64,000 bases of DNA from CAUZWH01 sp965224275 (GCA_965224275.1 CBDCYR010000006.1:1-64000); one strand, 5' to 3'. Positions 1 to 9,406 are shown, counted from the stretch's first letter. The notes: generated by a model not told the origin, from the sequence alone. Numbers and translations are program-made.

Positions 1-1049
1 CGGCGATCGTTGCGCTCGGCAGCATCGATCCGGTCGCCGCCCCGGTGACCACCGCCGCCCTGGCGCTGGCGGTCGCGTTCTGCTCGGCGAGCCAGGACAT
101 CGTGATCGATGCCTTCCGGATCGAAAGCCTGGCCGACGACCGCCAAGCCGCCGGCATGGCCAACTACGTCGCCGGCTATCGGATTGCCCTGCTGATTTCA
201 ACCGCGGGCATGTTCGAAATCGTCGCGCTCGTCCAGGCGGGGGGACTCGGTGGCTCGGCCGCCTGGTTCATCGGCTACGCGATTGCTGCCGGCCTGATCG
301 CGATCGGCATGGTGACCGTGTTGCTGTCGGGCGAGCCCGACGATCCCAGTCAAGAAGAACGCGCCGGGCGTCGGCCCGATCGAGATGGCAGCGCGTTCCT
401 CGCCGCGGTGATCGATCCGTTTCGCGAGTTCCTGCAGCGGCCGATGTGGGTCGGGGTGTTGCTGTTCGTGATGCTGTTCAAATTCGGCGACGCCTTTGCC
501 GGCATCATGACCGCGCCGTTCGTGCTCGACATCGGTTTCGACAAAACCGATTACGGCCGCGTCGTGAAAGTGTTCGGTTTTGCCGCGGTGCTGATCGGTG
601 GGTTCGCCGGCGGCTACGTCTATCGGGTCGCCGGCGCGGTTACCAGTCTATGGATCGCCGGCATCGTCCAGATGCTGTCAAACCTGATGTTCGTGTGGCA
701 AGCCCTCGTCGGTGCCGACTACGGCGTGCTGGTGCTGACGATTGGCGTCGAGAACTTCACCGGTGGCCTCGGCACGGTGATTTTCGTGGCGTTCATTTCC
801 AGCCTGTGCCGCGATCGCGCCTACACGGCAACGCAGTTCGCGCTGCTGTCGGCGCTGGCCGCGGTCGGCCGTACGGTGCTGTCGGCCTCGGCCGGCTGGT
901 TCGCCGATAGCATCGGCTGGCCCTTCTTCTTCGTGCTCACAACCGGCGCAGCCGTGCCGGGACTGCTGTTGCTGTGGTGGTTGGTTCGGGTTGGCGCTGT
1001 GGGACGCGACAGCATTCCATCCACTAGCGTAAACGGGCCAGCATCTTGA
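1..1049 (+). CDS. AmpG-like MFS permease (5' end outside window)
   Basis: C-terminal part of a polytopic inner-membrane transporter of the major facilitator superfamily. The reading frame is open from base 3, so the true start lies upstream of the window. The segment ASQDIVIDAFRIESL (about residues 23-37 of the visible part) is typical of AmpG muropeptide permeases, which import anhydro-muropeptides for peptidoglycan recycling. About eight hydrophobic helices are visible. The gene ends convergently with the methyltransferase, overlapping it by 26 bases. The substrate is inferred; a related MFS carrier is possible. Confidence 0.8.
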   Translation, partial: AIVALGSIDPVAAPVTTAALALAVAFCSASQDIVIDAFRIESLADDRQAAGMANYVAGYRIALLISTAGMFEIVALVQAGGLGGSAAWFIGYAIAAGLIAIGMVTVLLSGEPDDPSQEERAGRRPDRDGSAFLAAVIDPFREFLQRPMWVGVLLFVMLFKFGDAFAGIMTAPFVLDIGFDKTDYGRVVKVFGFAAVLIGGFAGGYVYRVAGAVTSLWIAGIVQMLSNLMFVWQALVGADYGVLVLTIGVENFTGGLGTVIFVAFISSLCRDRAYTATQFALLSALAAVGRTVLSASAGWFADSIGWPFFFVLTTGAAVPGLLLLWWLVRVGAVGRDSIPSTSVNGPAS

Positions 1050-1806
1050 TGCCGGGCTTGAACGCCCATTCCCGCTTGACGACGTCGAAGCCGTGGCGCT
1101 CAAGCAATCGCTTGAGGTTCGCGGGTCGGAAGTAGAGGCAATGCGCGGGCGGCGAAAATCCATCCCAGCGCGCCAGATCGCGAGGCCGGCGCCAATGGCC
1201 GATGTCGGGGGTGGTGATATAAAGGTAACCGCCGCGGCGCAGCAGCGCGGCCACGGCGCCGACGAACGCATTGACGTCGGTTACGTGCTCGATCACCTCC
1301 GAGCTGTAAACGAAATCGAACGGTTGCGGTGCCTGCGCGAGATAGCTTTCCACGGTTCCCTGAAAGAATGTCGCGGCCGGGTAGTGGGTCTGGGCGTAGC
1401 TAACCGAGGCCGGGTCGAGTTCAACCCCAACCGCCTCCCAGCCGCTCTCGCGCGCGGCTTCGACCATGAACCCACCATTGGCGCCGACATCGAGGAAGCG
1501 GTGGCTCGGGTGCGTGGCGCCTCGCGCCGGCCTGATGGATCGGCTTAAACGCTTGATGCGTTTGCGCGAGCGCCGCAGTTTGGCCTCGACTTTGGCGAAG
1601 TAGCCAGAAGAAGTGCCGTTATAGGCATCGGCATAGAGCGCGTCGATGGCGGCCGCGCTCGGCATCGGATCGAGATAGATCAAGCCACACGCCGTGCACT
1701 CGAACAGCTCCATGCCTTGGTGGCGAACATAAAGGCGCCGCTGGTCGGCACCGCATACTTGGCACAGGGTTTGGCTGCCGGGTTGAGACGCGGTTACATC
1801 GGTCAT
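1024..1806 (-). CDS. Class I SAM-dependent methyltransferase with N-terminal Cys4 motif
   Basis: A 260-residue protein. The N-terminus has two CxxC pairs (CQVC near residue 14 and CTAC near residue 33), suggesting a small zinc site. They are followed by a Rossmann-type methyltransferase domain with the SAM-binding motif FLDVGANGGFMVEAA and the post-motif YSSEVIEHV. This layout is common among methyltransferases of surface-sugar or small-metabolite biosynthesis; the substrate is unknown. The ATG at 1806 is preferred because a longer frame to 2250 runs antisense through the macrodomain gene. The gene diverges from that gene and its 3' end overlaps the permease. Confidence 0.8.
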   Translation of the reverse strand: MTDVTASQPGSQTLCQVCGADQRRLYVRHQGMELFECTACGLIYLDPMPSAAAIDALYADAYNGTSSGYFAKVEAKLRRSRKRIKRLSRSIRPARGATHPSHRFLDVGANGGFMVEAARESGWEAVGVELDPASVSYAQTHYPAATFFQGTVESYLAQAPQPFDFVYSSEVIEHVTDVNAFVGAVAALLRRGGYLYITTPDIGHWRRPRDLARWDGFSPPAHCLYFRPANLKRLLERHGFDVVKREWAFKPGIKMLARLR

Positions 1807-1944
1807 ATCGATTTGTGCGGGCGAGGTTGATTGACGGTGCACCATTTTCCCGGCGACGCTGGTGGGCCACCATAGGTGAGCGCGCGATTGGCCGGTTGGC
1901 GGCGCCGGCGATCCGGGGAACTGGCTGCAGGGAGCGCTGGCGGC

Positions 1945-2475
1945 ATGGCGGGACAAAAAACTCGATTGATCGCGGTCGACGGCGATATCACCCAACTCGA
2001 AGTCGAGGTTATCGTCAATGCCGCCAATCGCAGCCTGGCCGGCGGCGGCGGTGTCGATGGCGCCATTCACCGCGCCGCCGGACCTGATCTGCTTGCCGCC
2101 TGCCGCGAGATCGGTGGCTGTCCCACCGGTGAGGCGCGGATCACGCCCGGGTTCGCTCTGCCGGCAAACTATGTGGTGCATGCGGTTGGCCCGGTGTGGC
2201 GCGGCGGTGGTCAAGGGGAAGCGGCGCTGCTGGCGGGATGTTATCGCCACGCACTGGAGCTTGCCGTGGCCTGTGAGGCTCGCAGTATTGCCTTTCCAGC
2301 GATCAGCACGGGTGTTTACGGCTATCCGGTTGGGCCGGCGAGCGAGATCGCCATCTCCACGATCGGTGGGTTCCTCGATGGCTCGCAGACAAAGATGGAA
2401 CAGGTCATATTTTCTTGTTTTGGATCAACTGTTTACGAAGTCTATCGCGCGGCGTTGGCAGGGCTCGATCGCTAG
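1945..2475 (+). CDS. Macrodomain protein (O-acetyl-ADP-ribose deacetylase type)
   Basis: A single macrodomain of 176 residues. Characteristic pieces are the N-terminal DGDITQLEVEVIVNAAN, the glycine-rich loop GGGGVDGAIHRAAG and the second ligand loop ISTGVYGYPVGPAS. These match the YmdB/MacroD group, which binds ADP-ribose and removes O-acetyl or ADP-ribosyl groups. The ATG at 1945 follows a GGGAG ribosome binding site about ten bases upstream; an in-frame ATG at 1876 has no such site. The catalytic assignment rests on family resemblance only. Confidence 0.88.
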   Translation: MAGQKTRLIAVDGDITQLEVEVIVNAANRSLAGGGGVDGAIHRAAGPDLLAACREIGGCPTGEARITPGFALPANYVVHAVGPVWRGGGQGEAALLAGCYRHALELAVACEARSIAFPAISTGVYGYPVGPASEIAISTIGGFLDGSQTKMEQVIFSCFGSTVYEVYRAALAGLDR

Positions 2476-2567
2476 CGACCGTCGGGCTCCGCGCTGGCGG
2501 TTTGATTTGACCGCTCTGGGCGGCGCACGTACACTTCGCGGGCAATCAACCTGTAGGGAGACGGATA

Positions 2568-2738
2568 ATGAGTAAAATTGGTTTGGTCGTCGCGGTCGTC
2601 GGCACCTTGGCCTTCGCCAGTTCAGCCATGGCCGAGGGCGGTTGCTTTGGCGCTTCCCATACGGCTCAATCATCGTCGCCCGTCGTCGTCGCGACAACAC
2701 CACCGGTGGTACCGACGACGACCAAAAAAGAGGGCTAA
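2568..2738 (+). CDS. Tiny exported protein, 56 residues
   Basis: A short ORF with a clear GGGAG ribosome binding site nine bases before ATG. The N-terminus MSKIGLVVAVVGTLAFASSA reads as a signal peptide, with likely cleavage after AMA (residues 20-22). The mature part is about 34 residues and has a single Cys in GGCFGASHTAQ, followed by a Ser/Val/Thr/Pro-rich tail ending in KKEG. Small exported proteins of this style are widespread in alphaproteobacteria and uncharacterised. A hairpin lies just downstream. Function unknown. Confidence 0.68.
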   Translation: MSKIGLVVAVVGTLAFASSAMAEGGCFGASHTAQSSSPVVVATTPPVVPTTTKKEG

Positions 2739-2756
2739 AACCGCCTGCTCCTAACG

Positions 2757-2780
2757 GTAGGCGCCAATTTGGCCGCCTAC
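2757..2780 (+). terminator. Hairpin after the tiny exported protein
   Basis: GTAGGCG pairs with CGCCTAC around CCAATTTGGC, 18 bases after the stop codon. No T-run follows on the plus strand, so termination is uncertain; it may only stabilise the 3' end of the short mRNA. Confidence 0.35.
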
Positions 2781-2868
2781 CTTCGGTGCGGCAAAAAAAG
2801 TCGCAGTAAGTATGCTATCGCTTGGTAAAGGTGGATACCGTCGGATTCGTCTGGCGGTATTGTTTTAG

Positions 2869-3813
2869 ATGGCCCTAAACGTTCGACACCGTTTCTCGCG
2901 GAACTCGGGGAAACTGGCGTCTGCCGGAAAGGTCCTTTCCGGTAAGAAAAAGATCTATCTCCGCCGCCTCCTCCGCTTGCCGCCGCCACGTACGACAGCA
3001 CGCTTGAAGCTGCCCTACTCGATGTTTGCGGCTGACGGGCGGCTCGAAGTGCGGGTGACGCGTAAGCGCCAGGACATCATCGCCGCCCAAGAGCTTCGGT
3101 ACCGCGTGTTCTACCAAGAACTTGGCGCCTCGGCGACGCGACGCATGGCGGCCAAGGGCCGTGACTTCGACGAATTTGATGGCCGTTGCGATCATCTGCT
3201 GGTGATCGACCACAACCTGCCCAAGGGCCAATCGGTGGTCGGTACGTACCGAATTCTGCGCCACGAAGTGGCCATGCAATATGGCGGTTTCTACTCGGCC
3301 ACCGAGTACGACATCATGCCACTGGTTGCCAATATCGCGGGGACCGGCGAGCTGATGGAACTCGGACGCAGCTGCGTCCACCCCGATTACCGCACCAATT
3401 GGGTTATCCAGCTTTTGTGGCGCGGGCTGGCCGGCTATATCCAAGCGCACGAAGTGAAATATATGTTCGGGTGCGCCAGCCTACCGGGAACCGACTCGGA
3501 GGCGTTGAAGCTGCCGCTCTCATACCTGCACCACGAGCATCTCGCCCCGCGCGAACTGTTGGCACACGCGTTGCCCGAACGTTATGTCGAGATGAACCTG
3601 ATGGCGCGCGACGAAATCGATAAGGCGGCGGCGCGCAAGAGCTTGCCGCCACTGATCAAGGCTTATCTCCGGCTCGGCTGCTTCATTGGTGATGGTGCGG
3701 TGGTCGATCGTCAGTTTGATACGACCGATGTGTTCATCGTGTTGCCGCTCGATCGCGTTGCCAACAAATACCGTGAGCACTTCGAACGCAGCGAAACCGC
3801 GGTTGCCGAATAA
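2869..3813 (+). CDS. olsB: OlsB-like GNAT-fold N-acyltransferase
   Basis: A 314-residue protein of the family that includes OlsB, which transfers a 3-hydroxyacyl chain from acyl-ACP to ornithine to make lyso-ornithine lipid. Family signatures include ELRYRVFYQELG (about residue 76), FDEFDGRCDHLLVID, VVGTYRIL and ELGRSCVHPDYR. A basic N-terminal stretch of about 50 residues precedes the domain. No partner OlsA acyltransferase is adjacent; the plsC-like gene at 29880 is a distant candidate. The start lacks a strong ribosome binding site and could lie further in. Related hemolysin-like acyltransferases are the alternative. Confidence 0.75.
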   Translation: MALNVRHRFSRNSGKLASAGKVLSGKKKIYLRRLLRLPPPRTTARLKLPYSMFAADGRLEVRVTRKRQDIIAAQELRYRVFYQELGASATRRMAAKGRDFDEFDGRCDHLLVIDHNLPKGQSVVGTYRILRHEVAMQYGGFYSATEYDIMPLVANIAGTGELMELGRSCVHPDYRTNWVIQLLWRGLAGYIQAHEVKYMFGCASLPGTDSEALKLPLSYLHHEHLAPRELLAHALPERYVEMNLMARDEIDKAAARKSLPPLIKAYLRLGCFIGDGAVVDRQFDTTDVFIVLPLDRVANKYREHFERSETAVAE

Positions 3814-3826
3814 CCAAGAAATTACG

Positions 3827-3855
3827 GTCTCGGGGCGGCTTAGCCCCGAGACTTT
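3827..3855 (+). terminator. Rho-independent terminator between olsB-like gene and malic enzyme
   Basis: GTCTCGGGGC pairs perfectly with GCCCCGAGAC around a six-base loop, followed by TTTAT on the plus strand. It sits 13 bases after the acyltransferase stop and 10 bases from the end of the convergent malic enzyme gene, so it may act in both directions. Confidence 0.75.
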
Positions 3856-3864
3856 ATACCATCG

Positions 3865-5148
3865 CTATTTTAGCCGCGCTTCGAGCTCGACCTTGTAGGC
3901 GTCCATGTCGTAAATCGGCCGCCGCGCGACGTTGGTCTCCATCGCCGCCTTAACCACCGCCGGCGCGACATGCGTGATCAGGCGGGGATCGAATGGCGTC
4001 GGGATAATATATTCGGTGCCGAACTCAAGCTTGCGGCCGCCATAGGCCGCAGCCACTTGGTCGGGCACATCCTCCTGGGCGAGCTCGGCCAGCGCCCGTG
4101 ACACCGCCATTTTCATTTCCTCGTTGATCGTGGTCGCCGAGCAATCGAGTGCGCCGCGGAAGATGAACGGGAAGCACAGCACGTTGTTGACCTGGTTGGG
4201 ATAATCAGAACGGCCGGTCGCGATGATCGCGTCTTCGCGGGCTTCACGCGCGATTTCGGGCCGGATCTCAGGATCGGGATTGGCCATCGCGAAAATAATC
4301 GGATGATCACCCATGGTTTTGACCATCTCCGCGCTCAGCGCGTCTTTACGCGACACCCCGATGAACACATCGGCGCCCTTGATCGCATCGGCCAACGTGC
4401 GGTGCTGGGTATCGACCGCAAGTTTTTGTTTTTCCTCGTTGAGGTCGTTGCGACCGGTGTGAATCACGCCCTTGGAATCGCACACCACAGCGTTGTCGTC
4501 CCGCAAACCCAGGTTTTTCATCATGTTGAGGCACGCCGTGCCGGCGGCGCCGGCACCATTTACGACCACCTTGGCCTTGGCGACGTCCTTGCCGCTTATT
4601 TTCAGCGCGTTAAGAAAACCCGCGCCGCAGATAATCGCGGTGCCATGCTGATCATCGTGGAACACCGGGATGTCCATTAGCTCCTTAAGCTGATCCTCGA
4701 TCGCGAAGCATGCCGGGGCGCCGATATCTTCGAGGTTGATGCCCGAGAACGACGGGCCCATATAGCGCACCGCGTTGACGAAGCTGTCGACATCATAGGC
4801 CTCGAGTTCGAGGTCAATCGCATCGATACCCGCAAAGCGTTTGAATAGCACCGCCTTGCCTTCCATCACCGGCTTGGAGGCGAGCGCGCCGATGTTGCCG
4901 AGACCGAGCACCGACGTGCCGTTGGAGATCACGGCGACGACGTTGCCGCGCGCGGTATATTCGTAAGCTGTGGCGGGATCTTCGTGGATCTTGAGGCAGG
5001 GGACGGCGACGCCCGGGGAGTAGGCGAGCGATAAATCACGCTGCGTCGCGAGCGGCTTGGTTGGCAAGATCGCAATCTTGCCGGGCTGGCCCTGCGTATG
5101 AAAATCGAGCGCGTCCTGATCTGTAATCGTCATCTTGTCGTCGGCCAT
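3865..5148 (-). CDS. maeB: NADP-type malic enzyme, malic domain only
   Basis: Oxidative decarboxylation of malate to pyruvate and CO2. The 427 residues cover the N-terminal malic domain (SLAYSPGVAVPCL, then FKRFAGIDAIDLEL) and the NAD(P)-binding domain (VVNGAGAAGTACLNMM). The usual proteobacterial MaeB is about 760 residues, with a C-terminal phosphotransacetylase-like domain. Here the frame stops at a normal TAG just after DMDAYKVELEARLK, exactly where that domain would begin, and a terminator follows. ATG at 5148 has AGGGGGAG upstream. It is divergent from mutS. Confidence 0.9.
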   Translation of the reverse strand: MADDKMTITDQDALDFHTQGQPGKIAILPTKPLATQRDLSLAYSPGVAVPCLKIHEDPATAYEYTARGNVVAVISNGTSVLGLGNIGALASKPVMEGKAVLFKRFAGIDAIDLELEAYDVDSFVNAVRYMGPSFSGINLEDIGAPACFAIEDQLKELMDIPVFHDDQHGTAIICGAGFLNALKISGKDVAKAKVVVNGAGAAGTACLNMMKNLGLRDDNAVVCDSKGVIHTGRNDLNEEKQKLAVDTQHRTLADAIKGADVFIGVSRKDALSAEMVKTMGDHPIIFAMANPDPEIRPEIAREAREDAIIATGRSDYPNQVNNVLCFPFIFRGALDCSATTINEEMKMAVSRALAELAQEDVPDQVAAAYGGRKLEFGTEYIIPTPFDPRLITHVAPAVVKAAMETNVARRPIYDMDAYKVELEARLK

Positions 5149-5320
5149 GCGTCTCCCCCTGATGTCGGCAACGCCGAAAACGGCGCTATCTGTTGGCTAC
5201 GGGCACGGTGCGCGTGATCGCAGAACCATTACCCGCTGTAAAGCTGCAACGGAGAGTACTGACTATCGGGGGCCGCGGTAAACAGGAGAAACAAATAGAC
5301 GATGTGCTAACGTCCGCCGG

Positions 5321-8086
5321 ATGGTTTCGGACGTTGATGTTGAGCAAGCCGACGAGACGACTGCGAGCGCTGGGCCCACGTCTCGCCGCCGCTCCAGCGC
5401 GGCCGCACCCGGCGAGATCACGCCGATGGTCAAGCAATTCCTCGACATCAAACAAGCCCACCCGGATGGCCTGTTGCTGTTCCGCATGGGCGATTTCTAC
5501 GAGATGTTTTTCGACGATGCGATCGCGGCCTCGGCGGCGCTCAGCATCGCGCTGACCAAACGCGGCCGCCATCGTGGCGACGACATCCCGATGTGCGGCA
5601 TCCCGGTGCATGCCGCGGATAGCTACATCGACCGGCTCATTCGCGCCGGTTTCAAAGTCGCCGTTTGCGAGCAAGTGGAAGACCCTGCCGAGGCCAAGAA
5701 GCGCGGCCCCAAAGCCATCGTCGCGCGCGACGTATTGCGCGTCATTACGCCGGGCACGTTAACCGAAGAGACCCTGCTCGAAGCCCGCAGCCACAACTAT
5801 CTGGTTGCGATCGGTCGTGCCGGGACGGCCCTGGGGCTGGCCTGGTTCGATATGTCGACCGGTGATCTGAGCGTCACCGATGTTTCGGTCGCGACGCTGG
5901 CCACTGAATTTGCCCGCCTGCAGCCGGGTGAGATTCTGGTTTCTGAGACACTGATCGAAGAACCGGCTCTTTATGAACTGCTCGGCGACTGGAAGGGCGT
6001 GCTGACGCCTCTGGCGGCCGGCCAGTTTTCCAGTAGAAACGGCGAGCGCCGACTCAAAGAGGTCTATGGCGTTGCGTCGCTTGACGGATTTGGCACCTTC
6101 GCGCGGGCCCATTTGGCGGCGCTCGGCGCGATCATCGATTACGTCGAGCTCACCCAGCGGGGAAGGCTGCCCAAACTTAAGCCGCCGGTATTGGTGGCCG
6201 CGGACGCGACCTTGGCCATCGATGGCGCGACCCGGCGCAATCTTGAGATCGTCCAAACTCTGGCCGGCGAGCGCAACGGTAGCCTGCTGCATACGATCGA
6301 CCGGACGTTAACCAGTGCCGGCGCGCGCATGCTGGCGCAGCGGCTGGCGGCGCCGCTAACCGATGCCGCCGCCATCAATGCGCGCCTCGATCTTGTGCAG
6401 ATGTTTGTTGCGCGAAATGATCTGCGCGACCCGGTCCGGGTGGCGCTCAAACAATGCCCCGATCTCGAACGATCGTTGTCGCGATTATCGCTCGGTCGTG
6501 GCGGCCCACGCGACCTCGTGGCGATACGCGATGCCGCCAGCCGCGCCCAAGACTTGCGCGCGATTCTGGTCGCGGCCGGCGCGCAATCAGTGGCTCCGGG
6601 TGTGGCGCAAATAGTCGGCGCGCTGGGCCAGCACGACGTTCTGATCGACCGGTTGACGCGCGCACTGGGGCCCGACTTGCCGCTCCTCGCACGCGACGGC
6701 GGCTTCATCGCAACCGGTTACCTGCCCGAGCTCGACGAGCAGCGCCAACTGCGCGACGAAAGCCGCCGCCTGATCGCGGGGTTGCAGCAGAACTATGCCG
6801 AGGCAACCGGCATCACCAGCCTCAAGATTCGCCACAACAATGTGCTTGGCTACTTCGTCGAGGTCACCCAGACCCACGCCGACAAGATCGGCACCGACCA
6901 TGAAACCTTTATCCACCGGCAGACTCTTGCCAGCGCGGTTCGTTACACCACCGTCGAGCTCAGCGATTTTGCCGATCGTATCAATCGCGCCGCCGACCGC
7001 GCCGTGCGATTCGAACTCGCGCTGTTCGATGATCTTGTTGGCGAGGTGATGGCGCGTGCTGATGACCTCGCGCAGGCGGCACAGATGGTAGCTGCGACCG
7101 ACGTCGCCAGCGCCCTGGCCGAACTCGCGCTTGAGCGTCGCTACGTGCGTCCAACGGTGAGTGAAAGCGCTGCTTTTCATATTGTTGGCGGTCGCCATCC
7201 GGTGGTCGAAGCTGCGCTGTTTGGCGCCCACGATGCCGCGTTCATTGCCAACGACTGCGATCTCGCCGAGCAGCAGCGGTTGTGGCTGGTTACCGGCCCC
7301 AATATGGCTGGCAAAAGCACCTTTCTGCGCCAGAACGCCCTAATTGTCGTGCTGGCCCAGATGGGCGCTTATGTGCCTGCTGCCGAGGCGCATATCGGTG
7401 TTGTCGATCGTTTGTTCAGTCGGGTCGGCGCTGCCGACGACCTCGCCCGTGGGCGCTCGACCTTCATGGTCGAAATGATCGAAGCCGCGGCAATTCTCAA
7501 TCAGGCAACGCCGCGATCGCTGGTGATCCTCGACGAGATCGGCCGCGGCACGGCCACGTTCGATGGCCTGTCGATCGCGTGGGCCACGATTGAGCATCTG
7601 CACGAGGTCAACCGGTGCCGGGCGCTGTTTGCGACGCATTTTCATGAACTCACCTCGCTTGCGGCCAAACTCGATTCATTGGCGTGCCACACGATGCGGA
7701 TCAAGGAGTGGGACGGCGACGTGGTGTTCCTGCACGAGATTGCGCCCGGCGCGGCTGATCGCTCGTACGGCATTCAGGTCGCAAAGCTCGCCGGCCTGCC
7801 GCAGGCGGTCGTGAGCCGCGCCGAGGAAGTTCTGGCAAAACTCGAAGCCGGGGAACAGGCAGGGGTACTCGCCAAACTGGCCGACGACCTGCCACTATTT
7901 GCCGCTGCGGCGCCAGCCGGGGCCGGCCGGCAGCCGTCAGCTCAGGACATGTCGCCTGAGGATTTGGCGGGTCTTCGGGCGCTGGCGGCAGAGCTCGACG
8001 AGACCGATGCCGACGATCTCACCCCGCGCGCGGCGCTCGAGTTGCTTTATCACCTCAAAGCGCTGGCCAATGGGGAGGCCGACTAG
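5321..8086 (+). CDS. mutS: DNA mismatch repair protein MutS
   Basis: Full-length MutS of 921 residues. The mismatch-reading F-x-E motif is at F59 and E61 in GDFYEMF. The ATPase domain carries Walker A GPNMAGKST at 659-667 and Walker B LVILDEIGRGT at about 734-744, followed by THFHEL. The C-terminal extension ends in a helical segment typical of the tetramerisation tail. It recognises base mismatches and recruits MutL, which is not in this window. It sits upstream of the accessory block, whereas in many alphaproteobacteria glnD would follow directly. Confidence 0.97.
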   Translation: MVSDVDVEQADETTASAGPTSRRRSSAAAPGEITPMVKQFLDIKQAHPDGLLLFRMGDFYEMFFDDAIAASAALSIALTKRGRHRGDDIPMCGIPVHAADSYIDRLIRAGFKVAVCEQVEDPAEAKKRGPKAIVARDVLRVITPGTLTEETLLEARSHNYLVAIGRAGTALGLAWFDMSTGDLSVTDVSVATLATEFARLQPGEILVSETLIEEPALYELLGDWKGVLTPLAAGQFSSRNGERRLKEVYGVASLDGFGTFARAHLAALGAIIDYVELTQRGRLPKLKPPVLVAADATLAIDGATRRNLEIVQTLAGERNGSLLHTIDRTLTSAGARMLAQRLAAPLTDAAAINARLDLVQMFVARNDLRDPVRVALKQCPDLERSLSRLSLGRGGPRDLVAIRDAASRAQDLRAILVAAGAQSVAPGVAQIVGALGQHDVLIDRLTRALGPDLPLLARDGGFIATGYLPELDEQRQLRDESRRLIAGLQQNYAEATGITSLKIRHNNVLGYFVEVTQTHADKIGTDHETFIHRQTLASAVRYTTVELSDFADRINRAADRAVRFELALFDDLVGEVMARADDLAQAAQMVAATDVASALAELALERRYVRPTVSESAAFHIVGGRHPVVEAALFGAHDAAFIANDCDLAEQQRLWLVTGPNMAGKSTFLRQNALIVVLAQMGAYVPAAEAHIGVVDRLFSRVGAADDLARGRSTFMVEMIEAAAILNQATPRSLVILDEIGRGTATFDGLSIAWATIEHLHEVNRCRALFATHFHELTSLAAKLDSLACHTMRIKEWDGDVVFLHEIAPGAADRSYGIQVAKLAGLPQAVVSRAEEVLAKLEAGEQAGVLAKLADDLPLFAAAAPAGAGRQPSAQDMSPEDLAGLRALAAELDETDADDLTPRAALELLYHLKALANGEAD

Positions 8087-8140
8087 CCCAATCAGGGCTT
8101 GTCGAGTCGACGCAAACCCCGGTGCGTTTAGCGAATCGCG

Positions 8141-9406
8141 CTATTCCGCCGCCACAGCGTGGCCGGGAGTGACGCCCATCAGTTTGCAGTAGTGAAGCCA
8201 AAAGCCGCGGACGGCGACTTCGGTCAACACCGTGTCCTGATTCTCGACCGCGCCGCGTCCGCCCATCTCGATCACCGAGTGTTCGTCGCTCGCGCCGCGT
8301 ATGCCGAGTTGCACCAGGCGCCCGGCTTCGCCGTCCTCCATCGAGGTGATACCGGCAGGGCCGACATTGTTGGCCTGCTTCATCCGCAGGTGGCGCATTT
8401 CAGCGGTGTCGTCGGTATAACCAAAATAGGTCCAGTAGAGCTCGAACTCGTTGGGGCCGCGCGGTCTGATCTGGCGCGTGGCGAGCGAGTTACACAGTTG
8501 CTGAACGACTGAACTGGGGAAGAACGTCAGGAAATGGGCCGCCTTGTTGTCGCCGAGTTCATCGTGGAACTCGAAGATCGAGGGATCATTCAGCTTGTGC
8601 GACCCATCGATCCAATCGGTGTGTTGATAGCCATCCTTGGAATCGTCGAGCACGTCGCTTTCGTGGAAAGCGTGCGTGATCTTATGGCGGCGATCCTTGT
8701 CGAACGTAATACCGCCGTCCTGAGTCGCGCGAAACTGACCGAACACCGTCGACTGCTGGTGCAGCAAGCCGGCGTGATAGACATCGTGTAGGTTCTCGAA
8801 ATAGAGCTTCCAATTACCGGGAATTCGCTGTCGCGTGTAACCGATGATCTCGATCGGCTTCTCGAGCACGCGGTCGAGAAATTCGCGCATTGGCGCGTCC
8901 ATGAACTCGATCAGGGGTTCGACCGTTTCATCAAAACTTACGAAGATGACCCCGGCATACGTGTCGATCAGAAGCGTGTGCAGGCCGTGGTCGGCCAGAT
9001 TGAAATCTTCTGGCATACCGCCTTTGCCCTTGAGACCACGTAAGAACGGAACCCCAATCAGGTTGCCTTTCTGGTCGTAGCACCAGTGGTGGTAGATGCA
9101 GGTGAAGTCGTCAGTGTTGCCGGTGAGATCACGCACGAGCAATGTCCCACGGTGTGCGCACCGGTTAACAAAAGCACACAGCGCGCCGTCTTGTCCGCGT
9201 ACCACGACGATAGGGGTATCGCCGATAAACGTCGTCTTGTAATCGCCGGGGTTGGGAATTTCCGCTTCGAGCGCGGCGTAGCACCATATCGGGCCGCGAA
9301 AGATTCGCTCCTGTTCAAGGTCAAAGATCTCGGCTTCGTTGAACACGGGGTACGGGACACGGCTACAATCTTCGTGGGGCCAGGAGAGATCACGCCACTC
9401 TGCCAT
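8141..9406 (-). CDS. Rieske non-haem iron oxygenase, alpha subunit (copy 1)
   Basis: A 421-residue ring-hydroxylating oxygenase alpha subunit. The Rieske [2Fe-2S] ligands are C83, H85, C103 and H106 (NRCAHRG and CIYHHWCYD). The mononuclear iron site shows the bridging Asp D208 and ligands H211 and H216 in ENLHDVYHAGLLH. The ATG at 9406 has AAGGA upstream. It resembles salicylate- or anthranilate-type oxygenases, but the substrate is unknown. No beta subunit, ferredoxin or reductase lies nearby. A paralogue lies at 12837, sharing most motifs, including VPFLRGLKGKGGMP. Confidence 0.9.
   Translation of the reverse strand: MAEWRDLSWPHEDCSRVPYPVFNEAEIFDLEQERIFRGPIWCYAALEAEIPNPGDYKTTFIGDTPIVVVRGQDGALCAFVNRCAHRGTLLVRDLTGNTDDFTCIYHHWCYDQKGNLIGVPFLRGLKGKGGMPEDFNLADHGLHTLLIDTYAGVIFVSFDETVEPLIEFMDAPMREFLDRVLEKPIEIIGYTRQRIPGNWKLYFENLHDVYHAGLLHQQSTVFGQFRATQDGGITFDKDRRHKITHAFHESDVLDDSKDGYQHTDWIDGSHKLNDPSIFEFHDELGDNKAAHFLTFFPSSVVQQLCNSLATRQIRPRGPNEFELYWTYFGYTDDTAEMRHLRMKQANNVGPAGITSMEDGEAGRLVQLGIRGASDEHSVIEMGGRGAVENQDTVLTEVAVRGFWLHYCKLMGVTPGHAVAAE

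Noticed and set aside
1807..2250. N-terminal extension of the methyltransferase to 408 residues
   Set aside because: The extension is antisense to the macrodomain gene, lacks domain features and has no ribosome binding site; the ATG at 1806 fits the family.
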